Source: a virus
Direction: 5' to 3' (one strand)
DNA length: 39,396 nt
IMG/VR virus record: IMGVR_UViG_3300044638_000502
Span: 1 to 39,396 of that record
A model generated the notes under the pieces. It saw only the letters and a list, made by a program, of their open reading frames with translations, searched no databases and was not told the DNA's origin. This document shows positions 8,501 through 16,449 of this stretch, piece after piece (position 1 is the stretch's first letter; every line of letters begins with the position of its first letter). A program made the translations under genes and the position numbers.

Positions 8501-9338
8501 CAATACCTTAACATCATATATTACTGTTTACAATACTCAGTCGATATTTGATACTGTGTTCTTGACTACCACAAGCAAAGGGACTACGTTCGAAACTGTA
8601 AAAGGAACATCGAAGTCTACTGATACTACCATAAATACAGCAACGATTGTTCAGACTGATTCGACTTTCTCAACAGTATATGAAACAATTTCTATTTACG
8701 ATACTGCTACTGCATATTCAACATCAACGAGTGTAGCAACCGATACTAAGATTGCTACGAATATAGCGACTGCAACTTCGAAATCAACAACGACTGTGTT
8801 TAATACTGATACGGCAATTGATACTGCTACAACCAAGTCTACCAGTACGGTATTTGATACAGATACAACCAAGTCTACTGCAACCTCTACATCTACATCG
8901 ACTGTCTTTAATACTGACACGACTAATGCTACCGCGACAAGCAAGTCGACTTCGTCGGTATATGACACCACTATTGTTACTGGATTCGCTACCGATACTA
9001 GCAAGTCTACAACCTATGCGACTCAGACTAAGAGCTTAACCACTATTGTAACAGTGTACGATACTTCTTTGGATACTACGATTTCTACCACCAAAGAAAC
9101 TACAACTACGAAGAATACAACGTTCGATACTAAGTTCTATACAGATACGCTGTTTAATTTGACTGGAACTGTGTTGAATGCTACGCAATATACAACAGCG
9201 ATTTCTACTAAGTTTAACACTCAGAAGTCTACATCAACCGCTATAAATACTTCGTCAGCTACTGCTTATGTAACAGTTGTTGATACAGATACCGTTTTTG
9301 ACACTGTCATTGACACAGTGCTAAACACAAACCCATAA
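2559..9338 (+). CDS. 7: Giant gp7-type baseplate wedge protein with ~1700-residue Thr/Ser-rich repeat extension
   Basis: The protein has 2259 residues; T4 gp7 has 1032. Residues 1-160 carry a helical tail-protein-like domain (FPSIYREEGPTFVAFVRAYF, ELYSSKGTERGLELLF) resembling the gp7/gpI-type wedge fold. Position between gp6 and gp8 supports a gp7 role. Residues ~160-470 are beta-rich with two GSGY/GVGY modules, and a conserved-looking segment ends near residue 525. From about residue 530 to the end the chain is almost continuous Thr/Ser with Asp, Asn, Phe, Tyr, Lys and Arg, in units such as FDTTTAF, FNTTF and TSKSTS. It is nearly free of Pro, Trp, Met and Cys. Interruptions are a Cys-containing island near residues 703-755 and an FETSE...FLRNSIY island near 1612-1650. 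No frameshift or stop breaks the 6.8-kb frame. The repeat domain is inferred to be an elongated fibrous appendage. The gene is certain, the gp7 name likely, the extension's function unknown. Confidence 0.85.
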   Translation: MKDLEKLISPLIESQFPSIYREEGPTFVAFVRAYFEWLEQTNQVIYDARRLPTWRDIDTTLEEFVDYFRKKYMHGIPLDVLSDKRLLQKHIKELYSSKGTERGLELLFRVLFNEDITVYSPGKDILRASDSQWLVPRYLELEYNTNITSYIGKTITGRISGATAFVDDYKVFSSNDKRHDVLYITDIVGTFAADEEIINLDVIEDLGIEVTDSPRIRGSLFSIEVLGSSPGFSLGEVVNVVGDGVNGQAIVTGLQRLRGAVTFNIINGGSGYTLTAPETVTPTLGETPTTVASFDIASLSNTSTIELTSTPITNALSIQINAPAPAYTAFSSNAAADWLTPFNGIFVLNTYTYGTIATLGNVNPGGGYQGNVNVSIVDNLIYPLRISDGAGGFLGFNANIAGVSGSGPGAVSTVSIYNSGVGYTNNTTVSLTSVTNTSHVATGTIDYLGQGKGEGFFKSTRGFLNSDKYIHDNYYYQEYSYEVQAVTAFNKYSSILRDLWHPAGMEKFGRTLIQSVPVSRGTTLEALIDYLETQYLTSTSTTLTTSTGIVTSRFTETVGATTIATEYLTTSAYGTSFITKRETAINTTFETAISTSTTTAFSTSITTATAIDTAVGTTVYASTTYFASQQDRATATTKSTATVYDTNRTTTFNTAYATDTTKTTATSYATISGGVISTNFQTSVVTNFFTTTVFDTSITADTTYETFASESGFVNQNAAIADAAAKGFAFEDCSFANDTPPGVWTYVCSKEVTVSETSAFATSRSTAINSSYSTTYDTVFNTSGGTLVNTTIDTTTKYNTDTTIDTTRTTKFNTSLSTTTTYNTNTLVATNITTDTLPLTATVTSYFTNTTTTFDTKISTDSGAGTIVQTAYATTRATRTAGVTTTVFLTAYATKIATTTAYVTSTTTKYDTTYSTISGTGIGSTTFETSKVTATAPDTTKNTEKFTATVYMTNRLTTINTIYDTSFQTEFATFYNTKFKDTTLDTDVTTLTNKQTDIITKVATSRPTDVQTYFTTGEVLTTVATSYATDKDTSKSTDTFKQTTLGTAYSTAVSTETGTSKLTNTTTEYLSDTNYRTAKYTESVFDTNFITVTALYTSTTIDTKFATETSKSTAYDTGKTTTTAYDTITAFATATNKSTTSIFNTMTAFATATNRSTTSTFNTTTAYATATSKSTTSVFNTTTVFDTAIATSTVFNTDTIIATATIIYTDTNRSTKRLTNSVFDTATAYLTTTSYTTKYDTAFDTFFSTNTTTPTERDTSTSRETSASTATSKLTTTGSGILTSTTYNTTFDTAYQTVFSTQTSALTATSKSTDTTGATSKSTATSKSTTTLFNTTTVYGTTIETNTTGSTTKSTSTSAQTSKATDTTKETSKSTDTSISTVFDTTTTYLTQIGTNRFTSTSRSTTTTFNTAYATTTAYDTTTTFLTVFDTTTTFNTTTTFDTTFNTTGSTSKSTSKTTGTSKSTSTLFDTTTTFNTVFGTTQSTSKATSTSKATSTSKATETSRGTTTAFDTTTAFVTTFDTSQGTSNVTETSRGTTTAFDTTTAFVTTFDTSQGTSRVTETSRGTTTVFATSTAFVTIFATTGSTSRVTDTSRTTTFATTTTFNTNRNTQTIFETSEEIYTTLKGDPQFLRNSIYNTARTTVTSFLASRSTDTSRTTTYGTTTIFNTTFDTSQGTSRNTDTSRGTTTGFGTTTAFNTVFATSATTSRATSTSRGTTTGFGTTTAFTTVFATSATTSRATGTSRGTTTGFATTTTFDTTTIFDTTTAFITAFDTTGSTSKATGTSRTTTTLFDTTTTYVTTYDTTFDTVVSTSKATSTSKATETAALTSKSTGTSKSTDTTVSTSRSTTSVFDTSTAFETAYDTNKATATSRATAYATTTGFATIYATLTTYATVFDTTTAFNTVFATTTTFDTSALTQTSKTTSSVFDTTTAFNTTFVTSTVFDTVTAFQTNTGRDTAISTTGSTSKSTLTSSLTSTVFNTLTSYITVYNTQSIFDTVFLTTTSKGTTFETVKGTSKSTDTTINTATIVQTDSTFSTVYETISIYDTATAYSTSTSVATDTKIATNIATATSKSTTTVFNTDTAIDTATTKSTSTVFDTDTTKSTATSTSTSTVFNTDTTNATATSKSTSSVYDTTIVTGFATDTSKSTTYATQTKSLTTIVTVYDTSLDTTISTTKETTTTKNTTFDTKFYTDTLFNLTGTVLNATQYTTAISTKFNTQKSTSTAINTSSATAYVTVVDTDTVFDTVIDTVLNTNP
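7059..7328 (+). repeat. Three tandem 90-bp repeats in the giant gene
   Basis: The word CGTGGAACAA occurs at 7071, 7161 and 7251, exactly 90 bases apart, inside longer near-identical blocks. Each block encodes a 30-residue unit of the type ETSRGTTTAFDTTTAFVTTF followed by DTSQGTS. The third copy has diverged. This is one of the few places in the tract where similarity is high at DNA level, implying recent duplication. Confidence 0.9.
7601..7870 (+). repeat. Second set of three tandem 90-bp repeats in the giant gene
   Basis: CGTGGAACTA occurs at 7611, 7701 and 7791, again spaced exactly 90 bases. Each block encodes a TSRGTTTGFGTTTAF-type unit followed by a FATSATTSRAT segment. The spacing equals that of the repeats at 7059-7328, and the units are related (TSRGTTT start). 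This supports a 30-residue structural superperiod rather than random expansion. Confidence 0.9.
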
Positions 9339-9347
9339 GGTACATAA

Positions 9348-11069
9348 ATGAGTAAGCTATTATCTAAATTCAAAAGAAATACAATAGATGAGTTTATCAA
9401 TTCTGTTGATAATCAGAAAGTTTCTGCTCTCGCTGTTAGCGCAGCTGGTACAGGCTATGTTAATGCAGAAACTGTAAGTTTATTCGGCGGAACTACTTTT
9501 ACAGTGACAACCGCTACTGGACCTGTAACAGATGTTACTTTAGTCACAAAAGGTGTTTATAACAATAATGTTCCTAATTCTGCTATCTATGCGACTGGCG
9601 GAAGTGGTACTGGTTTAAGAGTCAACGTTTCTTTTGAGAATGAAAATAACTTCTATGTGTTTGTTGGTAAACAATCTGAATACCCAACAAGCGATGTTGC
9701 GGCTGAAGTAGAATCAGAAACTGATTCTTTTTACAATATTTGGAACGAAATGATGTTTGGTAAAAAACCAAACTTTAAACGAATGGTTCCAAAATATACA
9801 TGGACTAATGACACAGTTTACACTCAGTATGACGATCAAGTTGAATTAAAAGATACTGATTTTTTTGTCATTACTGATACACGCGACGTATTTAAATGTA
9901 TTTCAAATAACGGTGGCGCGAACTCTACTGTAAAACCAACAAAGAGCGCGACTTATATTGGAACGCCATTTCAGACAGCAGACAATTACAAGTGGATGTA
10001 CATGTATACTGTCGCTCAATCTGATAATCTAAAGTTTACAACAAACGAATATATTCCTGTAACACCAGACGCGCTTGTTGCTAATGCAGCAGTAAATGGT
10101 GGAATATTTCATATAAATGTTGAAGATTCTGGCTTAAATTATCCAAATCATACTGGTACTATTACAACGACTGGTAATAACAGTGTGGTAATTATTGAAA
10201 ACACAGCAAATACAACTTCAAACTATTACAGAGATAGCGCGATTACTGTGATAAATCCAATTACGAAACTTACCTTTGTGCGTAAGATTGGCGCGTCTAA
10301 TACTGCGTATGGTATTACAATAACTGACTCGTTCCCATCTGGATTCTTATCAAATACCTGTACCTATTCTATTGGTCCGTTGTTAACAATTACTTCTAGA
10401 ACTGGCAGTAATGCTTCTGCATATGCTGAGATGAATTCAACAACTGGTGCCATTACACGTGTTAATATGGCTAGATATGGTACTGGTTATAAAGACGCTA
10501 CTGTTACTGTAACTGCTGGAACAAACTTTGGTTCTGGCGGTGAATTGAGAGCTATTATATCTCCAGCTAATGGACACGGTAGTGATGTTTATGATGAATT
10601 ATACTGCGATGCGCTCGGCGTGCATTGTTTATTTGATGAATATGTCGGAGCCAATACTTTTAACGCAGACGTGACTTATAGAACTGTTGGTTTGTTAAAA
10701 AATCCAACATATTCTAACGGAACTTTATATGCTGCAGACACATTTAATCAATTATGTACTATAAATATAACAGGTTCTGGAACAGGAACTTATGCGAATG
10801 GTGAAGTGGTAACAGGTAGTATTTCTACCGCTTCTGGTCGCTATGCGTTTGCAAACTCTTCTGTTATGATAATGACTGGTATCAATGGTACTTTTCAGTC
10901 TGGCGAAGTTTTACAGGGCGCGAATGGCGCACAGAGAATCGCTTCTAGCGGAAACACTGCAGCAAACCTAGCTATCTATTCTGGTGACATATTATATGTC
11001 CAAAACATTCAAGAAGTTTCTCGTTCTACTTCAAATAAAGAACAAGTTAAATTAGTAATAAGATTCTAA
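9348..11069 (+). CDS. 8: Baseplate wedge protein gp8
   Basis: The protein has 573 residues, against 334 for T4 gp8. The gp8 signature is clear between about residues 120 and 240: PNFKRMVPKYTWTNDTVYTQ, then YDD, DVFKCISNNGGANSTVKPT, and DNYKWMYMYTV followed by EYIPV. The extra length comes largely from beta modules. One GTGYVNAETVSLFGG-type module is inserted near residues 32-105, another GTGYKDATVTVTAG module lies near residues 375-410, and further repeats follow towards the C-terminus. In T4, gp8 dimers bridge gp7 and gp10 at the baseplate periphery, which fits its place after the gp7-type gene. The start has an AAGGT ribosome-binding site 9 bases after the previous stop. Confidence 0.9.
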   Translation: MSKLLSKFKRNTIDEFINSVDNQKVSALAVSAAGTGYVNAETVSLFGGTTFTVTTATGPVTDVTLVTKGVYNNNVPNSAIYATGGSGTGLRVNVSFENENNFYVFVGKQSEYPTSDVAAEVESETDSFYNIWNEMMFGKKPNFKRMVPKYTWTNDTVYTQYDDQVELKDTDFFVITDTRDVFKCISNNGGANSTVKPTKSATYIGTPFQTADNYKWMYMYTVAQSDNLKFTTNEYIPVTPDALVANAAVNGGIFHINVEDSGLNYPNHTGTITTTGNNSVVIIENTANTTSNYYRDSAITVINPITKLTFVRKIGASNTAYGITITDSFPSGFLSNTCTYSIGPLLTITSRTGSNASAYAEMNSTTGAITRVNMARYGTGYKDATVTVTAGTNFGSGGELRAIISPANGHGSDVYDELYCDALGVHCLFDEYVGANTFNADVTYRTVGLLKNPTYSNGTLYAADTFNQLCTINITGSGTGTYANGEVVTGSISTASGRYAFANSSVMIMTGINGTFQSGEVLQGANGAQRIASSGNTAANLAIYSGDILYVQNIQEVSRSTSNKEQVKLVIRF

Positions 11070-11081
11070 CGGAGCAAATTA

Positions 11082-14000
11082 ATGTCAGCTGATATTGCAA
11101 ATACAACACTAGCGTCGGCACCATACTATGACGACTTTGATGAAACAAAGAAGTTTCATAGAGTACTGTTTAGACCATCATTCCCAGTTCAGGCTAGAGA
11201 ATTAACTCAGCTACAGAGTATTCTGCAGAATCAGATTGAGCGTTTTGGCGACGGTGTATTTAAGCAAGGCAGTATCATCAAGGGCTGTGCTCCGACAGTA
11301 ATTCCTGATGCTGTATACGTTTCTGTTCCTGATTCTACTACATTTAATGTTTCCAATACTTCTTATGTTGGAGCAATTCTTTATGGTGCTAATTCTGGCG
11401 TTCAAGCTAGAATTCTAAAAGGCGAACTTGGTTTTGCTGCAACTTCAGACCCATCAAAGTTTTTTGTAAAATATACTTCTACTGGTAGGAACGGTGTTAC
11501 AGGATTCCAAGAGGGCGAAACTATTGTAATTTATGGCGAAGATAAATCATATCTCGGAACATCAGTTATTACTGTTGCTAATGCTACCAACTTCTCTGTT
11601 AACAGCAGAATTAGAGGTACAACTTCTGATGCTCGTGGTTTAATTACAGCTGCTAACACTACTTCTAACGAAATTACTATTACAAATGTTAGAAAAGACT
11701 TTACTGTTGGAGAAACAATTCAATTGCTATCTAACACGGCTGTAAGCACTACTGTTTCTTCTATTAATCTTAATTTTAGCAACAATCTAGCAAATACAAC
11801 TGTTCTTACAACTCCTGGTGATGGCAGATACACTGCTGTCGGTAATGCTTATGCTTTAAGCATCTCAGAAGGTATTGTGTATCAAAAAGGTTTCTTCGTA
11901 AAGACAGATACACAAACTCTAATTCTAAATCCTTCAGCTGGTGGTCCTTCTGCTGCTAATGGCATCGTTGTTGGTATGGAAACAACTGAAACAGTAGTAG
12001 ACGAATTTGCTGATTCTTCGTTGTATGATAATTCTGCTGATTTGTCAAACGGCGCAGCTCCTGGCGCGCACCGACTAAAACTAGAAACTAATTTCGTTTC
12101 TTATTCAAAAGAGGCACTTCCTAATACTGAAGTATTCTTTGCTGTTGCTGAGTTTGGTCCAGACAATATTCTAAGATGGAATAACACTTCTGTTGGTGGC
12201 GCAGTTGGTCAAGAAATGGCTCAGCGTACATATGACGAGTCAGGTCACTATACTGTAAAAGACTTTACCATTACTTCGAAACCATCGGCTAATACTCAAG
12301 AATTCTACTACGACATCGGTGCTGGTAAAGCATATGTTCGTGGTAATGCTGTTGACTTTAAGTCAAACCAAGTATTAAGTTCTCGTCGCGGTGTTGATAC
12401 TGAATCACCAGTACAACAAATCGTTTCAATGAATTATGGTAGTTATGTTACAGTTGAAGAGCTTCGTGGATATTTCCCAGCAGATCAATCGGATTCGGTA
12501 AATCTATATGATTCATTTCAGAATGCTATTACTGCCAGCTTAAATTCTTCAAGCTCTGCTACTGGTAGTGTAATCGGTACAGCTAATATTCGTAATCTAG
12601 TTTATGATACCGACAGCGCCGACAAAGGTGCTCCATTAGCACAATACAACATGTATCTGTTTAATGTTAAGATGAACGAAAATGAAAACTTTAATAAAGT
12701 TCGTTCTATCGTTTATCAAGGCACCGCTAATGCGTTTTCTGACGTTGCTGTTTCGCAACTCGCTAACTCTGTTTACACTGCTACTATTTCTGCCAACGGT
12801 GGCGGATATACAAATGGTGACATTGTTACAGTAAGTGGCGGTCTTGGTGAATCTGCGACTGCACTTATAACGGTAAACAATGCTTCAGGCAACGTCACAT
12901 CTATTTCTCTAATTCAGGGTGGTAAATATACTGCCAATCCAACATTGTCTGGCGCTGCTGTTACAGGCGGTTCGGGTACAGGCTTAACTGTAAACTTAAC
13001 TATTGATGGGTTTGTCGATCCTAAGCTAGAAGCTACTGACTACACAGCTCTCGTATTTGGTTTGACAAATCGTGCTGTTAGAGATCTAAGAAATGAACAA
13101 GGCGATTCTGATACCGAGTTCTATTACAATGCTTCTATTGATGCTTCTCTAGCAAACAATGGTACTACAACTATCAGCTTAACCGACGGTGGTTCGTTCT
13201 TTGGCTTCTCAGACAACACCGATTTCTCTGAAGAAAAAGTAGATATCGTTCTTACTGGTGCAGCATTAACTACTGTAAATCTAAGTGGTACTGTTTCTGT
13301 TGCTAACTCGACCACCACTACTATTACTGGAACTAGCACATTCTTTCAGCGCGATTTTGTTGTAGGTGAGAAGATTACAGTAGCAGGAAATACTGCAGTA
13401 ATCGTAAACTCGATCGTAAGCAATACTACGATGACAACAAGAACTGCTCACGGTGCAGCTGCTGTAGCAAATACCTATGCTCGTTTCCACGAGAAAGGTT
13501 CTATTATTAGCTTGGCTACCAGCAACAGAACAATCGCTCTAAACTCGACACTTCAAAGTTTAACTGTTGATCTTGGACCTGACTTTACTGCTTCTGGCGC
13601 GACAGCTATTAAAGTTAATGCTTACGCTAGAAAGTCTAACGCTCGCCCAATCGCCAAAGAAATTAAACGCAATCAACTAGTCCGTTTCTACAATGGTTCG
13701 CTTGCTGGTACTATTGCTACTTCAGGAAATACTGTAACTGGTACTTCTACTGCATTTAGTACCGATTTCAAGGTTGGTAACTATATTAAAGCAAATGGCG
13801 AAACTAAGAAAGTTACAGCTATCGCCAACACAACCCAACTTTCTGTAGATACTGCATTCTCTACAAGTCTATCAGCTAATACTTACGAGATTGTTCATCC
13901 TTATGGATTTAATCTTGGTGTTCCAGACGTGCTTAAAATTAATCGCGTTTCAAAAACTAAAGATTTGAGTTCAGACAACAATCAAGCTGTTAGCGATATC

Positions 14001-16436
14001 AAACAATACTTTACATATGATTTTGGTCAGCGCGATACGCACTATGACCACGCAGTTCTATATCCTAAGTCTACTGCTAATCTCTCAAACTCGTATCTAA
14101 TCGTTGACTTTGATTGCTTTGCAGCCAACGCTACTCTTGGTAAAGGCTTCTTCTCGGTTGAGTCTTATAGCGTAAATGACGCCATCGGTGCAAACACTTC
14201 TCAGTATGTAAGAACTTGGGAAATTCCTTCTTACTATTCTGCTACACGCAATCGTCGTTTTGATTTGCGCGATTCTATTGACTTCCGTCCATATCGAGCA
14301 AATACAGCGAACTTGACTTCTAATGCTTCGGCAACAACAGTCAACCCACCGCCAGCGACACTGTTTAATTCAGGTACAACTGATTACAATCCATATCCTG
14401 GTCAAAACTTTGAATGTAATCTAACTTATTATCTACCTCGTCGTGATGCTGTTGTTCTAACTTCTAAAGGCAATTTTGAAGTTGTAGAGGGTGAATCTGC
14501 AATAGTTCCTCGTGCGCCAAATGCAGAGTCTGATGACCAAATGGTTGTAGCGACAACTTATGTTCCACCATATCCTTCATTGACTGTTGCTGAATCGCAG
14601 TACGTAATTAATGCGCCTTACACAATGAATATCTCGCCTATTTCTAATAAGCGTTATAGAATGAAGGATATCGCTGCTATCGACCAGCGCGTTTCTTCTC
14701 TTGAGTATTTTACCACTCTAACTCGCTTAGAGCAAAAAGCTACTCAGTTAAATATCCCAGATACTAATGGCGTAGATCGATTCAAAAATGGTTTCTTCGT
14801 TGATCCATTTGATAATCACAATCAAGCAAAACTAGGCGACCACGAACACACAATCGTAATCGACCCAACAACTGGTATCGGTCGCCCAATGGTTTCTACT
14901 GAAACAGTTGAGATTGAAATTAACAACGCGAATAGTACATCTACTTCAGTAATTAGAGATACAGCTAATAACATCAGCTACAGTAAGAACTTTATAACTG
15001 TTGGCTACGATGCAAATACTAAGTTTATTTCTCAGGAATATTCTACTCGCGAAATCGCAATTGATCCTAATGACAAATACGATAGCGGTGTTGTAGAACT
15101 AGATAAGACAAGATTTGCTGACGTTGAGCAGTCGTTAAAATATCCTGTAACAACTATGACGGTTACACCTACAACCACCCAATACAACGAACAGTATATC
15201 TATCCTATGAATAGAACTGTTAAGTTAATTGCTCGTGGTCTAAAACCATCGACTAGACATTACATTAGCATAGATAATGTCGACTATTCTTCGTTGGCAA
15301 CACCAGGAAATATTGTATATGGCACCACTAAAGTCGCTTCAAATGTAACTGTTGATGGTCTACAAGGCGAAGCTCTATATTCTGATTCAACTGGTGTGTT
15401 GTATGCAGTTGCTACAATTCCAGGAAATCTATCGCTAGGAAACCACGTATTGTCTGTGACTGATGTCGTATCTCCAGCCACTCCTTCTTCAAGATCGCTT
15501 GGCGCGTTCGTAGTTTCTCTTGTTGAAGAAGTTCCAGGAAATCCAGTTGTCGAGCCACCACTAGTACCAAAGACTCCGTTAATTGTTGCTGACTTTGATG
15601 TTGTCGGAACATTAGTTGTTGAAGAAGGAACTTCACACACTCTATCGTTTATTGATAGAACTAATAGAGGTGTTATTGCTCCACAAGGTTCAACTCTAGA
15701 GTCACCTGTTGCATGGGAATGGTCGTTCGTTCATTGCTCTACTGGTTGCGTAACACCAAGTTCTGCTAATTCTTCGATACAAAATCCATCAGATATTACA
15801 TTTACATTCCCTTCAATGGTCGAAACAGTTTATGTAAAACTAAAAGTTAGTGGTAATAACAGTACTGTTTCTGAAGTTGTAAAACCAGTTCAGCTGACTA
15901 AGTTTGAATCTGATGGTGACCTAAAACTAACCATGTTAAATGTAATATCTGGAAACAACAACAGCTACTACATGTCAGACGCTTCAACTGCAAAAGCAGT
16001 CAACTGGGTCAACCTAGAATTCCGTGGTGACATGACAGCCAATCGTGTAACTGGTGGCTATGTGACTATTGGCGTAGTTGGTAATGCTCCATCGGGAAGC
16101 TTGTCTGGTACAAATTTCTCTGCAGCAAACGTCGGTACTGCTTCAATTACAAACAACCAAGCATTAAGTAATGGCGGTCGCTCTGTAGGAATTGGCTGGA
16201 GCAATCCAGCAAATACAACTCTTACTGTAACAGCTACATATTATAGTTCTGCTGCGGTTGTTCTTGCTACATCAGAGAAAACAATTAGCTTTACTAATAG
16301 CACTTCGCTAGAACCATGCAAACCATGCGATAACGCTACAGAACAAAATGTGTTTGTAAGAGGAGATACTAATTCAGTTGAGTATATTTCTACTCAAATG
16401 GGTAAAGGTCTACAATCTATGAACGAAGCAATATAA
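11082..16436 (+). CDS. Large baseplate/tail structural protein (DUF4815-type), probable gp9/gp10-position protein
   Basis: This is a 1784-residue protein. The N-terminus (YYDDFDETKKFHRVLFRPSF, PVQARELTQLQSILQNQIER, FGDGVFKQGSII) is characteristic of the DUF4815 family in T4-like marine phages, typically annotated as a virion structural or baseplate protein. Visible modules are a GGGYTNGDIVTVSGG unit near 570-640 also present in gp8, and two FxVGxxI beta modules near 734-806 and 876-942. A PKD/Ig-like domain lies near 1500-1600 (ADFDV..., VAWEWSF, DITFTFP, VYVKLKVSG). A terminal beta domain is followed by a CKPC motif near residue 1747. Position after gp8 suggests it replaces T4 gp9/gp10 as peripheral baseplate and fibre-attachment protein. 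Role is inferred; family assignment is good. Confidence 0.82.
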   Translation: MSADIANTTLASAPYYDDFDETKKFHRVLFRPSFPVQARELTQLQSILQNQIERFGDGVFKQGSIIKGCAPTVIPDAVYVSVPDSTTFNVSNTSYVGAILYGANSGVQARILKGELGFAATSDPSKFFVKYTSTGRNGVTGFQEGETIVIYGEDKSYLGTSVITVANATNFSVNSRIRGTTSDARGLITAANTTSNEITITNVRKDFTVGETIQLLSNTAVSTTVSSINLNFSNNLANTTVLTTPGDGRYTAVGNAYALSISEGIVYQKGFFVKTDTQTLILNPSAGGPSAANGIVVGMETTETVVDEFADSSLYDNSADLSNGAAPGAHRLKLETNFVSYSKEALPNTEVFFAVAEFGPDNILRWNNTSVGGAVGQEMAQRTYDESGHYTVKDFTITSKPSANTQEFYYDIGAGKAYVRGNAVDFKSNQVLSSRRGVDTESPVQQIVSMNYGSYVTVEELRGYFPADQSDSVNLYDSFQNAITASLNSSSSATGSVIGTANIRNLVYDTDSADKGAPLAQYNMYLFNVKMNENENFNKVRSIVYQGTANAFSDVAVSQLANSVYTATISANGGGYTNGDIVTVSGGLGESATALITVNNASGNVTSISLIQGGKYTANPTLSGAAVTGGSGTGLTVNLTIDGFVDPKLEATDYTALVFGLTNRAVRDLRNEQGDSDTEFYYNASIDASLANNGTTTISLTDGGSFFGFSDNTDFSEEKVDIVLTGAALTTVNLSGTVSVANSTTTTITGTSTFFQRDFVVGEKITVAGNTAVIVNSIVSNTTMTTRTAHGAAAVANTYARFHEKGSIISLATSNRTIALNSTLQSLTVDLGPDFTASGATAIKVNAYARKSNARPIAKEIKRNQLVRFYNGSLAGTIATSGNTVTGTSTAFSTDFKVGNYIKANGETKKVTAIANTTQLSVDTAFSTSLSANTYEIVHPYGFNLGVPDVLKINRVSKTKDLSSDNNQAVSDIKQYFTYDFGQRDTHYDHAVLYPKSTANLSNSYLIVDFDCFAANATLGKGFFSVESYSVNDAIGANTSQYVRTWEIPSYYSATRNRRFDLRDSIDFRPYRANTANLTSNASATTVNPPPATLFNSGTTDYNPYPGQNFECNLTYYLPRRDAVVLTSKGNFEVVEGESAIVPRAPNAESDDQMVVATTYVPPYPSLTVAESQYVINAPYTMNISPISNKRYRMKDIAAIDQRVSSLEYFTTLTRLEQKATQLNIPDTNGVDRFKNGFFVDPFDNHNQAKLGDHEHTIVIDPTTGIGRPMVSTETVEIEINNANSTSTSVIRDTANNISYSKNFITVGYDANTKFISQEYSTREIAIDPNDKYDSGVVELDKTRFADVEQSLKYPVTTMTVTPTTTQYNEQYIYPMNRTVKLIARGLKPSTRHYISIDNVDYSSLATPGNIVYGTTKVASNVTVDGLQGEALYSDSTGVLYAVATIPGNLSLGNHVLSVTDVVSPATPSSRSLGAFVVSLVEEVPGNPVVEPPLVPKTPLIVADFDVVGTLVVEEGTSHTLSFIDRTNRGVIAPQGSTLESPVAWEWSFVHCSTGCVTPSSANSSIQNPSDITFTFPSMVETVYVKLKVSGNNSTVSEVVKPVQLTKFESDGDLKLTMLNVISGNNNSYYMSDASTAKAVNWVNLEFRGDMTANRVTGGYVTIGVVGNAPSGSLSGTNFSAANVGTASITNNQALSNGGRSVGIGWSNPANTTLTVTATYYSSAAVVLATSEKTISFTNSTSLEPCKPCDNATEQNVFVRGDTNSVEYISTQMGKGLQSMNEAI

Positions 16437-16449
16437 TCTGGAGATATAA

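Larger units (their letters stand above)
4150..9335 (+). repeat. Thr/Ser-rich protein-coding repeat tract (~5.2 kb)
   Basis: Across this stretch the translated frame is dominated by short imperfect units: six-residue FDTTTA/FNTTTT types, TSKATS/TSRGTT types and spacers such as AYATS. All four Thr codons are mixed freely, so the protein repeat is much more regular than the DNA. That argues for long selection on the protein pattern rather than recent slippage. GATAC and TTTGATAC are conspicuous recurring DNA words because of the F-D-T unit. The tract belongs to the gp7-type gene. Confidence 0.9.

Noticed and set aside
4157-9004. Many minus-strand and alternate-frame open frames across the Thr-repeat tract
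   Set aside because: The Thr-rich frame avoids stops in other frames. The Val-rich minus-strand products are reverse-complement shadows of ACN/GAN codons with no start signals.
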